Program-made: the position numbers and the translations under genes | Notes under the pieces: generated by a model | What the model saw: only the letters and a program-made list of their open reading frames with translations | What the model was told of the DNA's origin: nothing | Database searches by the model: none | Assembly: GCA_024227995.1 (NCBI GenBank) | Contig: CP100465.1 | Location: 1,612,001-1,676,000 of the forward strand | Length of the DNA: 64,000 nucleotides | Source of the DNA: Halomicrococcus gelatinilyticus | Lineage (GTDB): Archaea; Halobacteriota; Halobacteria; Halobacteriales; Haladaptataceae | Reading direction: 5' to 3' | Shown: one piece after another, positions 1 through 8,984 of the stretch | Layout: each line of letters starts with the position of its first letter | Position numbering within the stretch: position 1 is the stretch's first letter

Positions 1-65
1 TGCAACAGTTGTGCTCGGAGTCGGCGCCCGCCACTGTTAACTCGTCTCACGAAGAACGGCCGCGC

Positions 66-461
66 ATGCAGGTCCGGGACGCAGTCGAGGCCGACGGCGG
101 GCGCCTGGCGGACCTGGCGGACGTGCCCAGCGAGGTGATGGGCAACGTGGTCCACGACCGGACCGTCCGCGTCGCGGAGACGGACGACGACATCGAGGGG
201 TTCGTCGGGTTCGACGCCCACCGGGACGCGGTCCACGTCACCCACCTCTACGGGTCGCAAGCGGCCCGCGAGCGCCTGCTCGACGAACCGGTCCGCTTCG
301 CCGCCTGCGAGGAGATGGCGGTCGAACTGCTCGTCCCCGACGACGAGGACGAGAGCGTCTCCGCGGCGAAGTCGACCGGCTTCGAGAACGTCGGTCCCGG
401 CCCGCGGTTCGACGGCCGACCGACGGAACGGTTTCGACTGGAGAATCCGACACGAGAGTGA
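66..461 (+). CDS. GNAT-like acetyltransferase, haloarchaeal
   Basis: A 131-residue acidic protein. Its length, alternating strand/helix pattern and C-terminal ...STGFENVG... segment resemble a compact GNAT N-acyltransferase fold, but I do not see a clear acetyl-CoA loop (Q/RxxGxG/A), so enzymatic activity is uncertain. The ATG at 66 is chosen over an upstream GTG at 9 because the upstream extension is low-complexity and unlike a protein start. The last codons include a GTTTCGACTGGAG stretch resembling the dispersed ORB-like repeat, without its G-run. It converges with the DedA-family gene on the other strand. Confidence 0.6.
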   Translation: MQVRDAVEADGGRLADLADVPSEVMGNVVHDRTVRVAETDDDIEGFVGFDAHRDAVHVTHLYGSQAARERLLDEPVRFAACEEMAVELLVPDDEDESVSAAKSTGFENVGPGPRFDGRPTERFRLENPTRE

Positions 462-674
462 CCCCGACGATCGACGCGCCCGAGCGAGTCGTCGCTCCGC
501 GTAACTGTCGGTACGTCGAGAGAGGAACGCGCCCGCGTGGCGTTCATGGCATGGCACGCGATGATTCGACACGCAGGCGCATCGGGCACTACGTTCTCGA
601 AACCGATAGGTCTGACGGGACGGAACGAGCGGGGAGGCGAGCGCCGGGGCAGAGTCGAAGGGACAGCCAGTCGG

Positions 675-1400
675 TCAGAACGGGAGGAAGGAAAGAAGGT
701 CGTTCTGGAGAGTGTACAGCGCCGCCGCCGCGAGCCAGGTCTGGAACAGCAGCGTGCCGAGCGCCGAGAGGAGGACGAACTCCCAGTCGCGCATCTCCGC
801 GAAGCCCGCGGGGACGGTGAGCATCCCGCGCGTGAAGAGCAGGGCGTTGCTCACCGGGACGACGACGCGGCCCCAGCGCTGGAACCAGCCCTCGAAGCGG
901 TCGAGCGAGTCCTCGCTGACGCGGAACCAGGGCTTGTCGAGCAGGTACTCGCGGCCGCCGCGCTTGGCGAGGAGGAAGAGCGTGTACTGGCCGATGGTCG
1001 CACCGACGACGGCGACCAGGATGACCGCGGCGATGGCGTCGTAGTCGGTCGCCGACGCCGGGAGGACGCTCACGCCGATGGGGACGAGGCTCTCGCTCGG
1101 TGCGAAGTAGAGCAACATCGCGCCCTCGAGGATGAGGATGAAGAAGAGCGCGAGCAGACCGTACTGGTTCAGCCACTCCTTGGCGAGCGACTTGTCCCCG
1201 ACCAGGAACAGCGTGACGCCGACGACGGCGCCGCCGGCGACCGCGCCGACCAGCAGGAGGACGCCGTAGTCCTCGACGAACTCCCTTGCCGCCCGCGTGT
1301 CCGGGGCGAACGAAAGGATGGCGGCCCCGAACAGCGAGAGCGCGAGGAGGACTACAGCAGGTGTCGTTTCGGCGATACCGGAGAGCAGGGCGGTCGTCAT
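675..1400 (-). CDS. DedA/VTT-domain membrane protein
   Basis: A 241-residue integral membrane protein of the DedA (SNARE-associated, VTT) family, probably acting in membrane lipid homeostasis or scrambling. Two N-terminal hydrophobic helices are followed by the VTT core: a re-entrant segment with FAPSESLVPIGVSVLP, a glycine-rich GATIGQYTLFLLAKRGG segment, and the family's arginine motif FTRGMLTVPAGFAEM, then a last hydrophobic helix. The ATG at 1400 gives the normal family length. A longer in-frame extension to 1571 is not hydrophobic and lacks family character. It is transcribed away from the micro-ORF at 1649. Confidence 0.85.
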   Translation of the reverse strand: MTTALLSGIAETTPAVVLLALSLFGAAILSFAPDTRAAREFVEDYGVLLLVGAVAGGAVVGVTLFLVGDKSLAKEWLNQYGLLALFFILILEGAMLLYFAPSESLVPIGVSVLPASATDYDAIAAVILVAVVGATIGQYTLFLLAKRGGREYLLDKPWFRVSEDSLDRFEGWFQRWGRVVVPVSNALLFTRGMLTVPAGFAEMRDWEFVLLSALGTLLFQTWLAAAALYTLQNDLLSFLPF

Positions 1401-1617
1401 CAGATTCGTGTGATGACGGGATGGGGTAAAGGCGTTGTGTCTCGGCGAGGACACGTCGAACGCCCGTGCGGCGGAAATCGGCAGTATGAGGCGCTGACGA
1501 TTGTCTTCCGCGTGCGAGACGTCCTCCGGGACGGCAGTTCCGCGAGGCCATCCAGGGTGGCAGTTGTGCACGACAGTTCCGCCCCACCGACGACGGGCGT
1601 GCAGACCAGGACGGAGA

Positions 1618-1623
1618 TTTTAA
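1618..1623 (+). promoter_or_regulatory. TATA element for leaderless small ORF
   Basis: TTTTAA lies about 28 nt before the ATG at 1649, the spacing expected when haloarchaeal transcription starts at or within a couple of bases of the initiation codon. This supports translation of the 30-codon ORF as the first cistron. Confidence 0.5.
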
Positions 1624-1648
1624 GCGCTGGCGGTGGGAATCGGGAGAC

Positions 1649-1741
1649 ATGAGCACGCCTACGAAGATCGTGACCGGAACTGTGGGGCTGACCGCGCTGC
1701 TCGTGGTCGCCGTCATGGCGAACATCTGGCTGGCGGCCTGA
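1649..1741 (+). CDS. 30-residue single-pass membrane peptide
   Basis: ATG to TGA encodes 30 residues starting MSTPTKIVTGTVGL: a short polar N-terminus with one Lys, then a hydrophobic helix rich in Val, Leu and Ala ending NIWLAA. It is one predicted membrane span and little else. The stop TGA (1739-1741) shares its A with the ATG of the next gene at 1741, so translation of the two is probably coupled. A TATA element sits at leaderless distance upstream. Codon use is GC-rich like its neighbours. The function is unknown. It could anchor or localise the downstream product, or serve only for translational coupling. Confidence 0.6.
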   Translation: MSTPTKIVTGTVGLTALLVVAVMANIWLAA

Positions 1742-2511
1742 TGTTCGACGAACGCGCGCTCGGCGACGAGGTGGCCGCGGTCCGCGACGAGCACGCGCCC
1801 GACGCGCTCGTGCTGGACAGCGAGCGCGACTTCGAGACACTGCCCGTGGTGGCCCGCGACGACCTCGCGATGTTGACCGACGACCTCCGGCCGTTCTCCG
1901 CGCCGGCGGCGTGGCTGCCCGACGACGCGCCGGAGCTGCTGCAGCGATACGCCGGGTCGGACCTCGTCGTCGGCATGCCGGGCGACGGGAGCGTCGCGTG
2001 GACCCGCCAGACGGTCCCGCCGGTCGTCGTCGTCAAGGCGCGCGTGCAGGGGTCGCCGGCGTCGTTCGTCTCGTTCCTCGTGGCGGAGGCGCTGGTCGAG
2101 GTGGGACTCGACCTGCCCGAGCAGTTCCTCGGCTTCTTCGAGGACGCCTACCCGGAGTTCGACGCGGCCGTCCCCCTCGACCCCGGGAGCACCTACCAGC
2201 TCGCGGCGGCGCTGTACGACGCCTACGTGGGCCTGCACACCCGCAAGGTGTTCGCAGACTGGGCGGACGACCACCCGGACCTGTTCGCGGCGTGGGAGGA
2301 CGCCGGCCAGCGCGTCGAACCACGACTCGACGGCATCACGACGGAGGTCTCGCAGGGCCGGACCGACTTCGCCGACGCGACCGAGCTCGCCTGCAGCGCG
2401 GTCAAGCACGACCTCGACCTCCCCGCGCCGTTCGCGGCGCTGGACACCGCGGCGTACCGCGACCACGGGGCCGCGTACGCGGTGAAGTGGGCCGAGAAGA
2501 CGCTCGGGTAG
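1741..2511 (+). CDS. conserved haloarchaeal protein, unknown function
   Basis: A 256-residue soluble acidic protein starting MFDERALGDEV. I recognise it only as a haloarchaeal conserved hypothetical and see no nucleotide-binding or metal-binding motif. The middle (about 85-160) is a mixed alpha/beta region with a V-V-V-V-K-A-R strand; the C-terminal half is predicted helical. The ATG at 1741 overlaps the stop of the 30-residue membrane peptide by one base, which fixes the start and implies co-translation. It converges with the decayed fragment and the Amt-PII gene on the minus strand. Confidence 0.8.
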   Translation: MFDERALGDEVAAVRDEHAPDALVLDSERDFETLPVVARDDLAMLTDDLRPFSAPAAWLPDDAPELLQRYAGSDLVVGMPGDGSVAWTRQTVPPVVVVKARVQGSPASFVSFLVAEALVEVGLDLPEQFLGFFEDAYPEFDAAVPLDPGSTYQLAAALYDAYVGLHTRKVFADWADDHPDLFAAWEDAGQRVEPRLDGITTEVSQGRTDFADATELACSAVKHDLDLPAPFAALDTAAYRDHGAAYAVKWAEKTLG

Positions 2512-2787
2512 CTACTGTTCCGGTTCCGGGGTCGTGAACGGTATCGTCGCCACGGTGCGCTCGGTGACGGTCGCGATGCGGACGATGAACGAGAAGAGGA
2601 TGACCAGCGGCAGCAGTCCGACGGTCAACGCGACGGGGAGGAGGACGTCCCTGTTCGCGGCCAGCACCGTGGTGCCGCTCTCGGCGGAAAAGGAGAGGAG
2701 CGCGACGATGGCGAACGCCTCGGCCGGGAGTCCGGCGTAGAGCAGGACCCGCGACAGCGACGAGAGCTCCTCCTGGAGGCGAGGTCG
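2512..2787 (-). pseudogene. start-less C-terminal fragment of a membrane protein
   Basis: Immediately after the Amt-PII stop codon and in the same frame, an open frame of 91 sense codons runs to a TAG at 2512-2514. It reads like a real haloarchaeal C-terminus: an amphipathic start (RPRLQEELSSLSRVLLYAGL), two hydrophobic segments (about residues 15-33 and 47-70), then IVRIATVTERTVATIPFTTP and an acidic tail. It has no ATG or credible GTG near its N-terminus. I infer a 3' remnant of a multi-span protein whose 5' part was lost. Stop-codon readthrough from Amt-PII is a less likely alternative. Confidence 0.55.
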
Positions 2788-4491
2788 TCAGACCGCTTCG
2801 GGGCCGCGCTCGCCGGTCCGGACCTGGCAGGCGTCCTCGACCGACTGGACGAATATCTTGCCGTCGCCGGGTTCGCCGGTACTGGCGGCGTCGCGGATGG
2901 CCTCGACGACGTCGTCCGCGGGGACGTCCGCGACGACGCACTCGACCTTGACCTTCTGGTGGAGGTCGACGACGTACTTCTCGCCGCGCCACTGGCCGCG
3001 CTTGGCGGGCTGGCTACCGCGTCCGCTCACGTTGGTCACGGTGAGGCTCGGCGCCTGGACGTCCGCGAGCGCCCGCTTGACGTCGGTCAGGCGGTCCGGG
3101 CGCACGATGGCGGTGACCATCTTGATGCCGCCGTCGTTGGGACGGCCGCCGTCCGCGCGGAGGTCGCTGCCGGAACCGCGGCCGCCGTCCGTCACCACGT
3201 CGGCGGGGGTGTCGACGCCGAACTCGGGGTAGGTGTCGACGCCGTGCTCGGCGACGTCGAGGCCCTCGCGCTCGTGTTCGGCCGTGACCCGCGCCTGGCC
3301 GAGCGCGCGGGCGCCGCCGAACACGAGGCCCGTCGCGGTGACCGTCCACAGGCCGATGAGGGCGACGCCGGTCGCCTGCACCGCGAGGCCAGAGAGGACG
3401 TCGACGAGGGCGAAGCGCTCCCAGGTGCCGACCGCGACGAAGGGGTAGGCCAGCGTGCCGAGCACGCCCGCCGAGCCGTGGACGGGGAAGACGGCGCAGA
3501 CGTCGTCGACGCCGAGGCGCTTCTCGACGAACGTGAAGACGACGGGGAGCTGGGCACCCGCCAGCAGGCCGACCGCGACCGCGCCCGGCCAGACGATGTC
3601 GTCCGCGATGCCGGTGACGCCGACGAGGCCGGCGAGGAGGCCGTTCGCGACGTAGAGGGTGTCGACCTTGCCGGTGCGGTGGATCGAGAGGGCGGCCGCG
3701 CCGACCGCGCCGGCGGCCATGCCCAGGGTGGTCACGAGCGCGACGCGCCCGACGGTGGCGAAGGCGGCGAGCGACAGCGTCCCCTCCTCGACGACGAACA
3801 CCGTCGCGGCGGTGCCGACGTTGAAGCCGTACCAGCCGAACGCGAGGATGAGCGTGCCGAGGACGGCGAAGGGCAGCGAGTGACCGGGGATGACGTTCGC
3901 GCTGCCGTCCTCGTCGTAGCGGCCGAGGCGCGGGCCGACGACCCACGCCGCGGTGAGGCCGGCGATGCCGCCCATGCCGTGGACGACCATCCCGCCGGCG
4001 AAGTCGTGGAAGCCGAGGGTCGCGAGGACGCCGCCGGCCCACGTGAACCCGACGACGACGGGGTAGATGACCGCCGCCAGCAGGACGGTGTAGGCGACGT
4101 ACGTCCGGAGCTTGCACCGGCCCGCCACAGCACCGCTGACGATGGTCGCGGCGGTCATGGCGAACACCGCGCCGAACAGCCACGACACCCAGTCGTTGAC
4201 GCCCGCCGGGGCGAGCACGCTCGCGAACTCGCCGGCGACCGACCACGCGCCGCCCGCGCCGGTGAGGTGGCCGACCACGTTCGACAGCGCTGCGCCGACG
4301 AGGAAGAACGCGAGGACGCCGATGCTCCAGGTCAGCAGGTTCTTCGTCAGCTGGTTGGCGACGTTCTTCGAGCGCACCTGCCCCGCCTCCAGCATGGCGA
4401 AACCGGCGTGCATGAAGAAGATGAGGAAGGTGACGACGAGCACCCACAGGAGGTTGACGCCCTCCGCGAGGACGGCGAGGTCGCTCACCAT
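2788..4491 (-). CDS. ammonium transporter fused to PII (Amt-GlnB)
   Basis: A 567-residue fusion. Residues about 1-420 are an Amt/Mep/Rh ammonium channel with some 11 hydrophobic spans, including [24 protein letters not shown] and [12 protein letters not shown], whose histidines fit the twin-His pore. After a linker of about 35 residues, residues about 457-560 form a complete PII/GlnB domain: [16 protein letters not shown], the T-loop, and [20 protein letters not shown] at the nucleotide site. Tyr506 occupies the position of the classic uridylylated Tyr51. The fusion suggests a channel gated by its own tethered PII sensing ATP/ADP/2-oxoglutarate. The ATG at 4491 gives a normal Amt N-terminus; an in-frame ATG at 4641 lies upstream of the likely promoter. 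Confidence 0.93.
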   Translation of the reverse strand: MVSDLAVLAEGVNLLWVLVVTFLIFFMHAGFAMLEAGQVRSKNVANQLTKNLLTWSIGVLAFFLVGAALSNVVGHLTGAGGAWSVAGEFASVLAPAGVNDWVSWLFGAVFAMTAATIVSGAVAGRCKLRTYVAYTVLLAAVIYPVVVGFTWAGGVLATLGFHDFAGGMVVHGMGGIAGLTAAWVVGPRLGRYDEDGSANVIPGHSLPFAVLGTLILAFGWYGFNVGTAATVFVVEEGTLSLAAFATVGRVALVTTLGMAAGAVGAAALSIHRTGKVDTLYVANGLLAGLVGVTGIADDIVWPGAVAVGLLAGAQLPVVFTFVEKRLGVDDVCAVFPVHGSAGVLGTLAYPFVAVGTWERFALVDVLSGLAVQATGVALIGLWTVTATGLVFGGARALGQARVTAEHEREGLDVAEHGVDTYPEFGVDTPADVVTDGGRGSGSDLRADGGRPNDGGIKMVTAIVRPDRLTDVKRALADVQAPSLTVTNVSGRGSQPAKRGQWRGEKYVVDLHQKVKVECVVADVPADDVVEAIRDAASTGEPGDGKIFVQSVEDACQVRTGERGPEAV

Positions 4492-4582
4492 GCCTCGTCC
4501 TCCGTCGTCGGCTCGCCAGGGCCGTTCTGCCCGTCCGCCGGGGCGGCGACGAGGTCGTCTGGACGACTGTCCACGATAACCG

Positions 4583-4588
4583 TATATT
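4583..4588 (-). promoter_or_regulatory. probable TATA element of Amt-PII
   Basis: On the minus strand the sequence reads AGAATATACGG. A transcription start about 27 nt downstream would leave a leader of roughly 60 nt before the ATG at 4491. It is the best TATA match in the upstream region; no experimental support is visible. Confidence 0.35.
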
Positions 4589-4745
4589 CTAACCGATTCG
4601 TGTTCCAGTTCACGGTAAACGTCAACAGCGATGAGATACATAAGGCTAACCGTTGTGATAATCGATTTTTCCGAAGTCCGATTGGGCGTTCGGCCGATTT
4701 ATAAGCGAATCGGAGGAATATAAGGGCGTTTATCGCCCAGAAACG

Positions 4746-4778
4746 GACGTTCGTTCGGCAGATTTCTGGACGAACGTC
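4746..4778. repeat. 9-bp inverted repeat with 15-nt spacer
   Basis: GACGTTCGT (4746-4754) and ACGAACGTC (4770-4778) are perfect inverted copies separated by 15 nt. The spacing of about two helical turns centre to centre suits a dimeric regulator, and the repeat could also fold as a hairpin. It lies between the divergent Amt-PII and Tat-lipoprotein genes. Confidence 0.4.
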
Positions 4779-4932
4779 GACTGCGCAAGACGGGGGAGCA
4801 CAGCCAGGTGCGCCGGACGAGGAGACGGAGCGCGCACGAGAACTGGTGGCACGGGAGCGAAAACCGCACGATGCAGTTCCTTCGATGAAGGTAGGGCAAA
4901 GAATAATCACCGTCGCAGCCGTCGATAGTCCG

Positions 4933-5361
4933 ATGGCGCGCGCTCTCACCCGCAGACAGGCGCTCAGGGCAGGCGTGAGCGGTGCCGTCGTCGGGGTCGG
5001 CGGGTGCCTCTCCCGTTTCCAGGGTGACGACAGCGTCCCGGTTACGGTCGACGTGATAAACAACACGCAGGACCCGCTGCAGCCGATCGTCAACGTTGTC
5101 GGCCGGTCGGACGAGGTCGGTCCCCAGGACGACAGCGGGAGACACAGACTGATTCCGAACGGTGCCAGAGAGCTTCGACTGGACGTGCCACGGGCGGAGT
5201 ACGTGCTGGAAGTCGTCATCGAGATTCCCCGGCCCATCCGACGCGAAGCCGACTGGACGGTGACCGACGAGGAGTGCACGCACCGGAGCTGGGTGGTGTT
5301 CAGTGGAGCAGACGACGAGAGGACCGTCGACCTCGTCGTCGGCAACTGCACGCAGGCGTAG
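4933..5361 (+). CDS. Tat-exported lipoprotein, unknown function
   Basis: A 142-residue predicted lipoprotein. The N-terminus has the twin-arginine pair in LTRRQALRAG (Arg7-Arg8), a short Gly/Val/Ala-rich hydrophobic stretch and a lipobox VGGC (Cys25), the usual haloarchaeal Tat-lipoprotein pattern. The mature part is about 115 residues with alternating strands (VPVTVDVINN, ELRLDVPRAEYVLEVVIEI), suggesting a small beta-sandwich. Two further cysteines (EECTH and GNCTQA) might form a disulphide. The start at 4933 is chosen because it places the RR motif at the N-terminus; an upstream ATG at 4846 would bury it. No enzymatic motif is seen. Confidence 0.75.
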   Translation: MARALTRRQALRAGVSGAVVGVGGCLSRFQGDDSVPVTVDVINNTQDPLQPIVNVVGRSDEVGPQDDSGRHRLIPNGARELRLDVPRAEYVLEVVIEIPRPIRREADWTVTDEECTHRSWVVFSGADDERTVDLVVGNCTQA

Positions 5362-5663
5362 TCGGCGCGCCACTCCGCGTTCGACGGTCGGTTCCCTGTC
5401 CGCAATGTCTCGACCAGTCCGCGTTGACCGGCCAGTACAGGTGTTCTACGGCGACGAGTCGGGGAGGTGAAGGTGGCAGTCGAGTCGAACGGAAGTGCCC
5501 GTCCGTCGGTGCTCGGCGCGAGAGCTTCGCCTGCCCGCGGTTCTACCCTGTTTCGTAGAAGCCAGCGCTGTATCCACCTACCGGCGACGCGCTCCCTTCG
5601 GAAATGTGACCTGAATAGCTTTCTGAAGTCAGCGTTAATATCTCGCACTCTATAGAGGCAAGC
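5362..5663. other. intergenic region, no gene seen
   Basis: About 300 bp with no convincing coding region on either strand. It ends with the AT-rich promoter of the following gene (TTAATAT at 5635-5641). Confidence 0.5.
5635..5641 (+). promoter_or_regulatory. TATA element of the 5664 gene
   Basis: TTAATAT is centred about 26 nt before the GTG at 5664, supporting a leaderless transcript and therefore the GTG start. Confidence 0.45.
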
Positions 5664-6479
5664 GTGCCGGGAAACGAGGGTCGCTTCGACGATGACGGGG
5701 AGATACTGCATCGGCACGCAGTCAGGACCCCGTTGCCGGACGAGGAAGCCGAGCGGGTGTTCCACGAGAACATGATGGCCGTGGCGGACGCCCGGGAGCG
5801 GAAGGCAGACCTGCTCGCTTCCCAGCAGGTCTCGGTCGCGGAGGCGTACGAGCGGGAGGTCGAATCCGTCGCCGCGACGTTCAGGCGTCGACTTCGCCGC
5901 GTCGCGGGCGACGACTACGAAGCGGTCGCGAGGGCGTACCGCCGTGGCGAACGTGACGACCGGATCGGACGGCTCACGGCGTACTACATCGAGGGGCTCT
6001 GGCGGATCCAGGAGCGCTCGACCATCGCGAACACGCTGTTCTTTCCGCTCATCCTCAGGTACCCGGACAGCTTCACGATCAATCTCCGGTTCGCCAGCGG
6101 GTGTGCGACGCCGGAGTCGGTCCGCTACGAGTCGCCACAACACGCGTCCGTCGACCCGGAGGAGGACTTCGTCCAGCAGTACCACGACGACAGCCGGTAC
6201 GAACAGGAACGGGCGGCCGAGTACATCCGCGAGACGGCACAGGTCATCCGCGACGAGTTCCCCGCTCCCGACGAAACCTCGTTTTCGGAGCGCAAGTACG
6301 GCGGCGTCGTCTCCGCCGGGGGACGACGGGGGCCGCAGTTCTCGGAGGTGCTCACCAGCGTCACGCCGGACCCGGACCGGTTCTCGGAGTCGGTCACCGA
6401 ATCGGTGCTCGTCCCGGCGGGGAAAGAGGCGGAGCGCACGCGACGGCGGTTCATCCCCGACGTCGAAGACGTCGTCTGA
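5664..6479 (+). CDS. unknown acidic protein, GTG start
   Basis: A 271-residue soluble protein that I do not recognise. The N-terminal third is strongly helical and charged, and a coiled coil is likely around residues 30-95. The central part (IANTLFFPLILRYPDSFTINLRF) is the only hydrophobic section and may be a buried core strand pair rather than a membrane span. The C-terminal part is Arg/Glu-rich. The GTG start fits a TATA element at leaderless distance. Genes around it are sparse, and the preceding lipoprotein is also unassigned, so this may be a small accessory insertion between Amt-PII and hemB. Confidence 0.65.
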   Translation: MPGNEGRFDDDGEILHRHAVRTPLPDEEAERVFHENMMAVADARERKADLLASQQVSVAEAYEREVESVAATFRRRLRRVAGDDYEAVARAYRRGERDDRIGRLTAYYIEGLWRIQERSTIANTLFFPLILRYPDSFTINLRFASGCATPESVRYESPQHASVDPEEDFVQQYHDDSRYEQERAAEYIRETAQVIRDEFPAPDETSFSERKYGGVVSAGGRRGPQFSEVLTSVTPDPDRFSESVTESVLVPAGKEAERTRRRFIPDVEDVV

Positions 6480-6521
6480 CACCTCCGGGCTCCCATTCGG
6501 ACGGTTCCGACGAGGTTCGAA

Positions 6522-6545
6522 CCCCGTTCGTTTCGACTGGAGAAT
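6522..6545 (-). repeat. dispersed ORB-like element
   Basis: On the minus strand: CTCCAGTCGAAACG followed by AACGGGG. It has the same core as the origin elements, with one or two extra bases before the G-run. It sits between the 5664 gene and hemB and touches neither coding region. Confidence 0.55.
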
Positions 6546-6547
6546 CG

Positions 6548-7537
6548 CTAGAGGGCGTCGGCCACGTCCTCGGCGAAGTAGGTGACGATGACGTCCGCGC
6601 CGGCGCGCTTGATGGAGAGCAGCGATTCCATCGCGGTCGCTTCGAGGTCGAGCCACCCCTTCTCGCTCGCGGCGTGCAGCATCGCGTACTCGCCGGAGAC
6701 GTTGTACGCCGCGACGGGCAGGTCGAAGTTGCGGTCGACCGCCGACACGACGTCGAGGTAGGGGAGCGCGGGCTTGACCATCAGCAGGTCCGCGCCCTGT
6801 TCGACGTCGAGGGCCACCTCGCGGACGGCCTCCCGGGCGTTGGCGGGGTCCATCTGGTAGTGGCGGCGGTCACCGAAGGCGGGCGCGCCGTCGGCCGCGT
6901 CGCGGAACGGGCCGTAGAACGCCGACTCGTACTTGGCGGCGTAGCTCATGATGGGGACGCCCTCGTATCCGGCGTCGTCCAGCGCCGTGCGGATGGCGCC
7001 GACCATGCCGTCCATCATCCCGCTCGGTGCGACGACGTCCGCGCCGGCCTCGGCGTGGGAGACGGCGATCTGCTGCAGGTTCGCGAGCGTCTCGTCGTTG
7101 TCGACCGTCAGGCAGGCCTCGTCGGGGTGCTCGCGCACGCCTTCCTCCAGGATTCCGCAGTGGCCGTGCTCGGTGTACTCGCAGAGGCAGACGTCCGTGA
7201 TGACGGTGACGTCGGTCTCGCTCGTGATGCGGCGCGTGGCCTCCTGGACGACGCCGTCCTCGGCCCACGCGCGCGTTCCTTCGTCGTCTTTCGACGTCGG
7301 GATGCCGAACAGCATCACCGTCTCCACGCCGGTCTCGCGCACCTCCTCGACGCGGGCGACGCTCTCCTCGATGGGGACGCGCTCGTGGCCCGGCATCGAG
7401 GTGATGGGAACGCGCTCGTCGGTCGTCGCGTCGACGAACACGGGCGCGACGAGGTCGCTAGCGTCGAGGGTCGTCTCGCTGACCAGTTCGCGGACGCCGT
7501 CACGGCGGAGGCGTCGCGGGCGGTCGGTGAGGTCCAT
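6548..7537 (-). CDS. hemB: delta-aminolevulinic acid dehydratase (porphobilinogen synthase)
   Basis: A 329-residue cytosolic enzyme condensing two 5-aminolevulinate molecules to porphobilinogen in tetrapyrrole synthesis. The cysteine-rich zinc site [14 protein letters not shown] is present, indicating the zinc-dependent type. The two Schiff-base lysines fall in [18 protein letters not shown] and [13 protein letters not shown]. The length is typical, and the ATG at 7537 begins [19 protein letters not shown], a normal family start. It is separated from hemC-hemD, which lie about 45 kb away in this window. Confidence 0.96.
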   Translation of the reverse strand: MDLTDRPRRLRRDGVRELVSETTLDASDLVAPVFVDATTDERVPITSMPGHERVPIEESVARVEEVRETGVETVMLFGIPTSKDDEGTRAWAEDGVVQEATRRITSETDVTVITDVCLCEYTEHGHCGILEEGVREHPDEACLTVDNDETLANLQQIAVSHAEAGADVVAPSGMMDGMVGAIRTALDDAGYEGVPIMSYAAKYESAFYGPFRDAADGAPAFGDRRHYQMDPANAREAVREVALDVEQGADLLMVKPALPYLDVVSAVDRNFDLPVAAYNVSGEYAMLHAASEKGWLDLEATAMESLLSIKRAGADVIVTYFAEDVADAL

Positions 7538-7655
7538 GGCTGCACCTATCCCCGGTGGCCCCAAAACCGCATCGCTCGCTTCGCGGACGTGCGGCGGAAA
7601 ACCAGCGACGGCACTCCGGCGACGGCACTCCGGTGAGAGCACCACGGAGACAGCG

Positions 7656-8159
7656 CTACTTCAGTTCGATCTTCCGGACGAAGTCGAGGTTCTTCAGGTC
7701 GTTCAGCACGTCGCCGGGGACGTCGGCGTCGGTGATGATGTAGAGTCGCGGTTCGTCGGTGAACTCGGGGTCCTCGCTGACCGTCTGGCGGATGGAGATG
7801 TCGGCGTCCGCGAGGAGGGTCGTGACCGTGGCGACGATGCCCGGCTGGTCGGCGTCGCCCACCTCGACGGTGAGCACGGTCAGGTCGAGGACGGGCGCGA
7901 GGTCCATCAGGCTCGGGATGGAGGAGATGTTCTGGAAGATGCGCCGCAGTTCCTCGTCGGCGAGGATGGCGTCGGTGGTCGAGTCGACCACCCGGCGGTC
8001 GACGTCGATCTCGCGCGCTATCTGGGTGTTCGGTATCTCGATGCCGCCCGAGACGACCCGCCCCTCGTCGCTGACCGAGAACCCGCGTTCGAGGAGCAGC
8101 CTGATGACCTTCTGCTGGCTGGGGCTGCCCTCGAACTTCTGCATGATGCGGTCGAACAT
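7656..8159 (-). CDS. ACT-domain regulator of amino acid metabolism
   Basis: A 167-residue protein. Residues about 10-75 form a winged-helix-like region ([18 protein letters not shown]... [17 protein letters not shown]). Residues about 92-165 form an ACT domain ([33 protein letters not shown]), the ligand-binding module found in amino-acid-responsive proteins. This DNA-binding-plus-ACT arrangement is a known archaeal family presumed to regulate amino acid metabolism; the ligand is unknown. It lies between hemB and hisB, all on the minus strand. Confidence 0.8.
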   Translation of the reverse strand: MFDRIMQKFEGSPSQQKVIRLLLERGFSVSDEGRVVSGGIEIPNTQIAREIDVDRRVVDSTTDAILADEELRRIFQNISSIPSLMDLAPVLDLTVLTVEVGDADQPGIVATVTTLLADADISIRQTVSEDPEFTDEPRLYIITDADVPGDVLNDLKNLDFVRKIELK

Positions 8160-8224
8160 TTGCCCCCAACTCGAATCCGGGGTGGCTTAGAGGTTTGTCA
8201 TCGACGCGTCGCTCAGCGAGCCCG

Positions 8225-8812
8225 CTACAGGCTCTCCTTCGTACTCGCGACGTCGCTACGGCGCTCGTCGATCTTCGTCGCGTCGTCGAGCGCCCGCGCG
8301 ACGCCCTTGAACAGCGCCTCTATCTCGTGGTGGGCGTTCTCGCCGGAGACCGACGCGTGCAGGGTCAGCCCGGCGTTCATCGCCAGCGAGCGGAAGAAGT
8401 GGCCCGCCATGTGGCTGGTCATCTCGCCGACGCGGTCCTGGGAGAACTCGCCGTCGAACTCGAAGAGGGGACGGCCGCTCACGTCGACGACGACCTCGGC
8501 GACGGCCTCGTCCAGCGGCACCGTACGGTCGGCGAACCGCTCGATGGCCCGGCGCTCGCCCAGCGCCTCGTCGAACGCCGTACCGAGCGTGATGGCGACG
8601 TCCTCGACGGTGTGGTGGTCGTCGATCTCCAGGTCGCCGTCGGCTCGCACTGTCAGGTCGAACAGGCCGTGCCGTGCGAAGCTGTGGAGCATGTGGTCGA
8701 AGAAGCCGACGCCCGTGTCGACGGTGGCGTCGCCGTCGCCGTCCACGTCCAGCGTCACCTCGATGTCGGTCTCCGCCGTCTCGCGCGTCACGGCGGCAGT
8801 GCGGTCGCTCAT
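8225..8812 (-). CDS. hisB: imidazoleglycerol-phosphate dehydratase
   Basis: A 195-residue enzyme of histidine biosynthesis converting imidazole glycerol phosphate to imidazole acetol phosphate. Both manganese-binding histidine clusters are visible: [13 protein letters not shown] with [14 protein letters not shown], and [13 protein letters not shown]. The monofunctional length is standard. The ATG at 8812 is preferred to an in-frame ATG at 8839 because [19 protein letters not shown] is the normal family N-terminus. hisA follows about 450 bp away on the same strand, with a small plus-strand membrane gene between. Confidence 0.95.
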   Translation of the reverse strand: MSDRTAAVTRETAETDIEVTLDVDGDGDATVDTGVGFFDHMLHSFARHGLFDLTVRADGDLEIDDHHTVEDVAITLGTAFDEALGERRAIERFADRTVPLDEAVAEVVVDVSGRPLFEFDGEFSQDRVGEMTSHMAGHFFRSLAMNAGLTLHASVSGENAHHEIEALFKGVARALDDATKIDERRSDVASTKESL

Positions 8813-8984
8813 GCCCGGGTGGTGGTCCCACAGCGACAAGGGCGTTCCGTTCGCGACAACGGACCCGTTCGAGGTCCACGTCGACCGGCCCGGGTCGCCG
8901 TCGACGGCTCCGTCGCCCCCACGGCATCCGTCTGTCGAACGGGCGTCTGACGTACCATTATGCCGCTCGCAATCGAAAGTCGTG

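Larger units (their letters stand above)
4492..4932. other. AT-richer intergenic region upstream of Amt-PII
   Basis: About 440 bp without a convincing gene. It is distinctly AT-richer than its flanks between about 4570 and 4740. It carries a probable TATA element for the ammonium transporter on the minus strand and an inverted repeat at 4746-4778. Open frames across it lack haloarchaeal codon character. Confidence 0.6.

Noticed and set aside
589-2466. A 625-codon minus-strand open frame across the DedA and 256-residue genes
   Set aside because: Arg-rich shadow typical of GC-rich DNA. It overlaps recognisable genes in other frames and has no domain character.
3014-3200. The T-loop Tyr-to-Trp change in the PII domain as loss of the modification site
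   Set aside because: The changed residue aligns with Tyr46. The residue aligned with the modified Tyr51 (Tyr506) is retained.
2959-4704. A long plus-strand open frame antisense to Amt-PII
   Set aside because: Composition mirrors the antisense of a transporter. The minus-strand frame has complete Amt and PII motifs.
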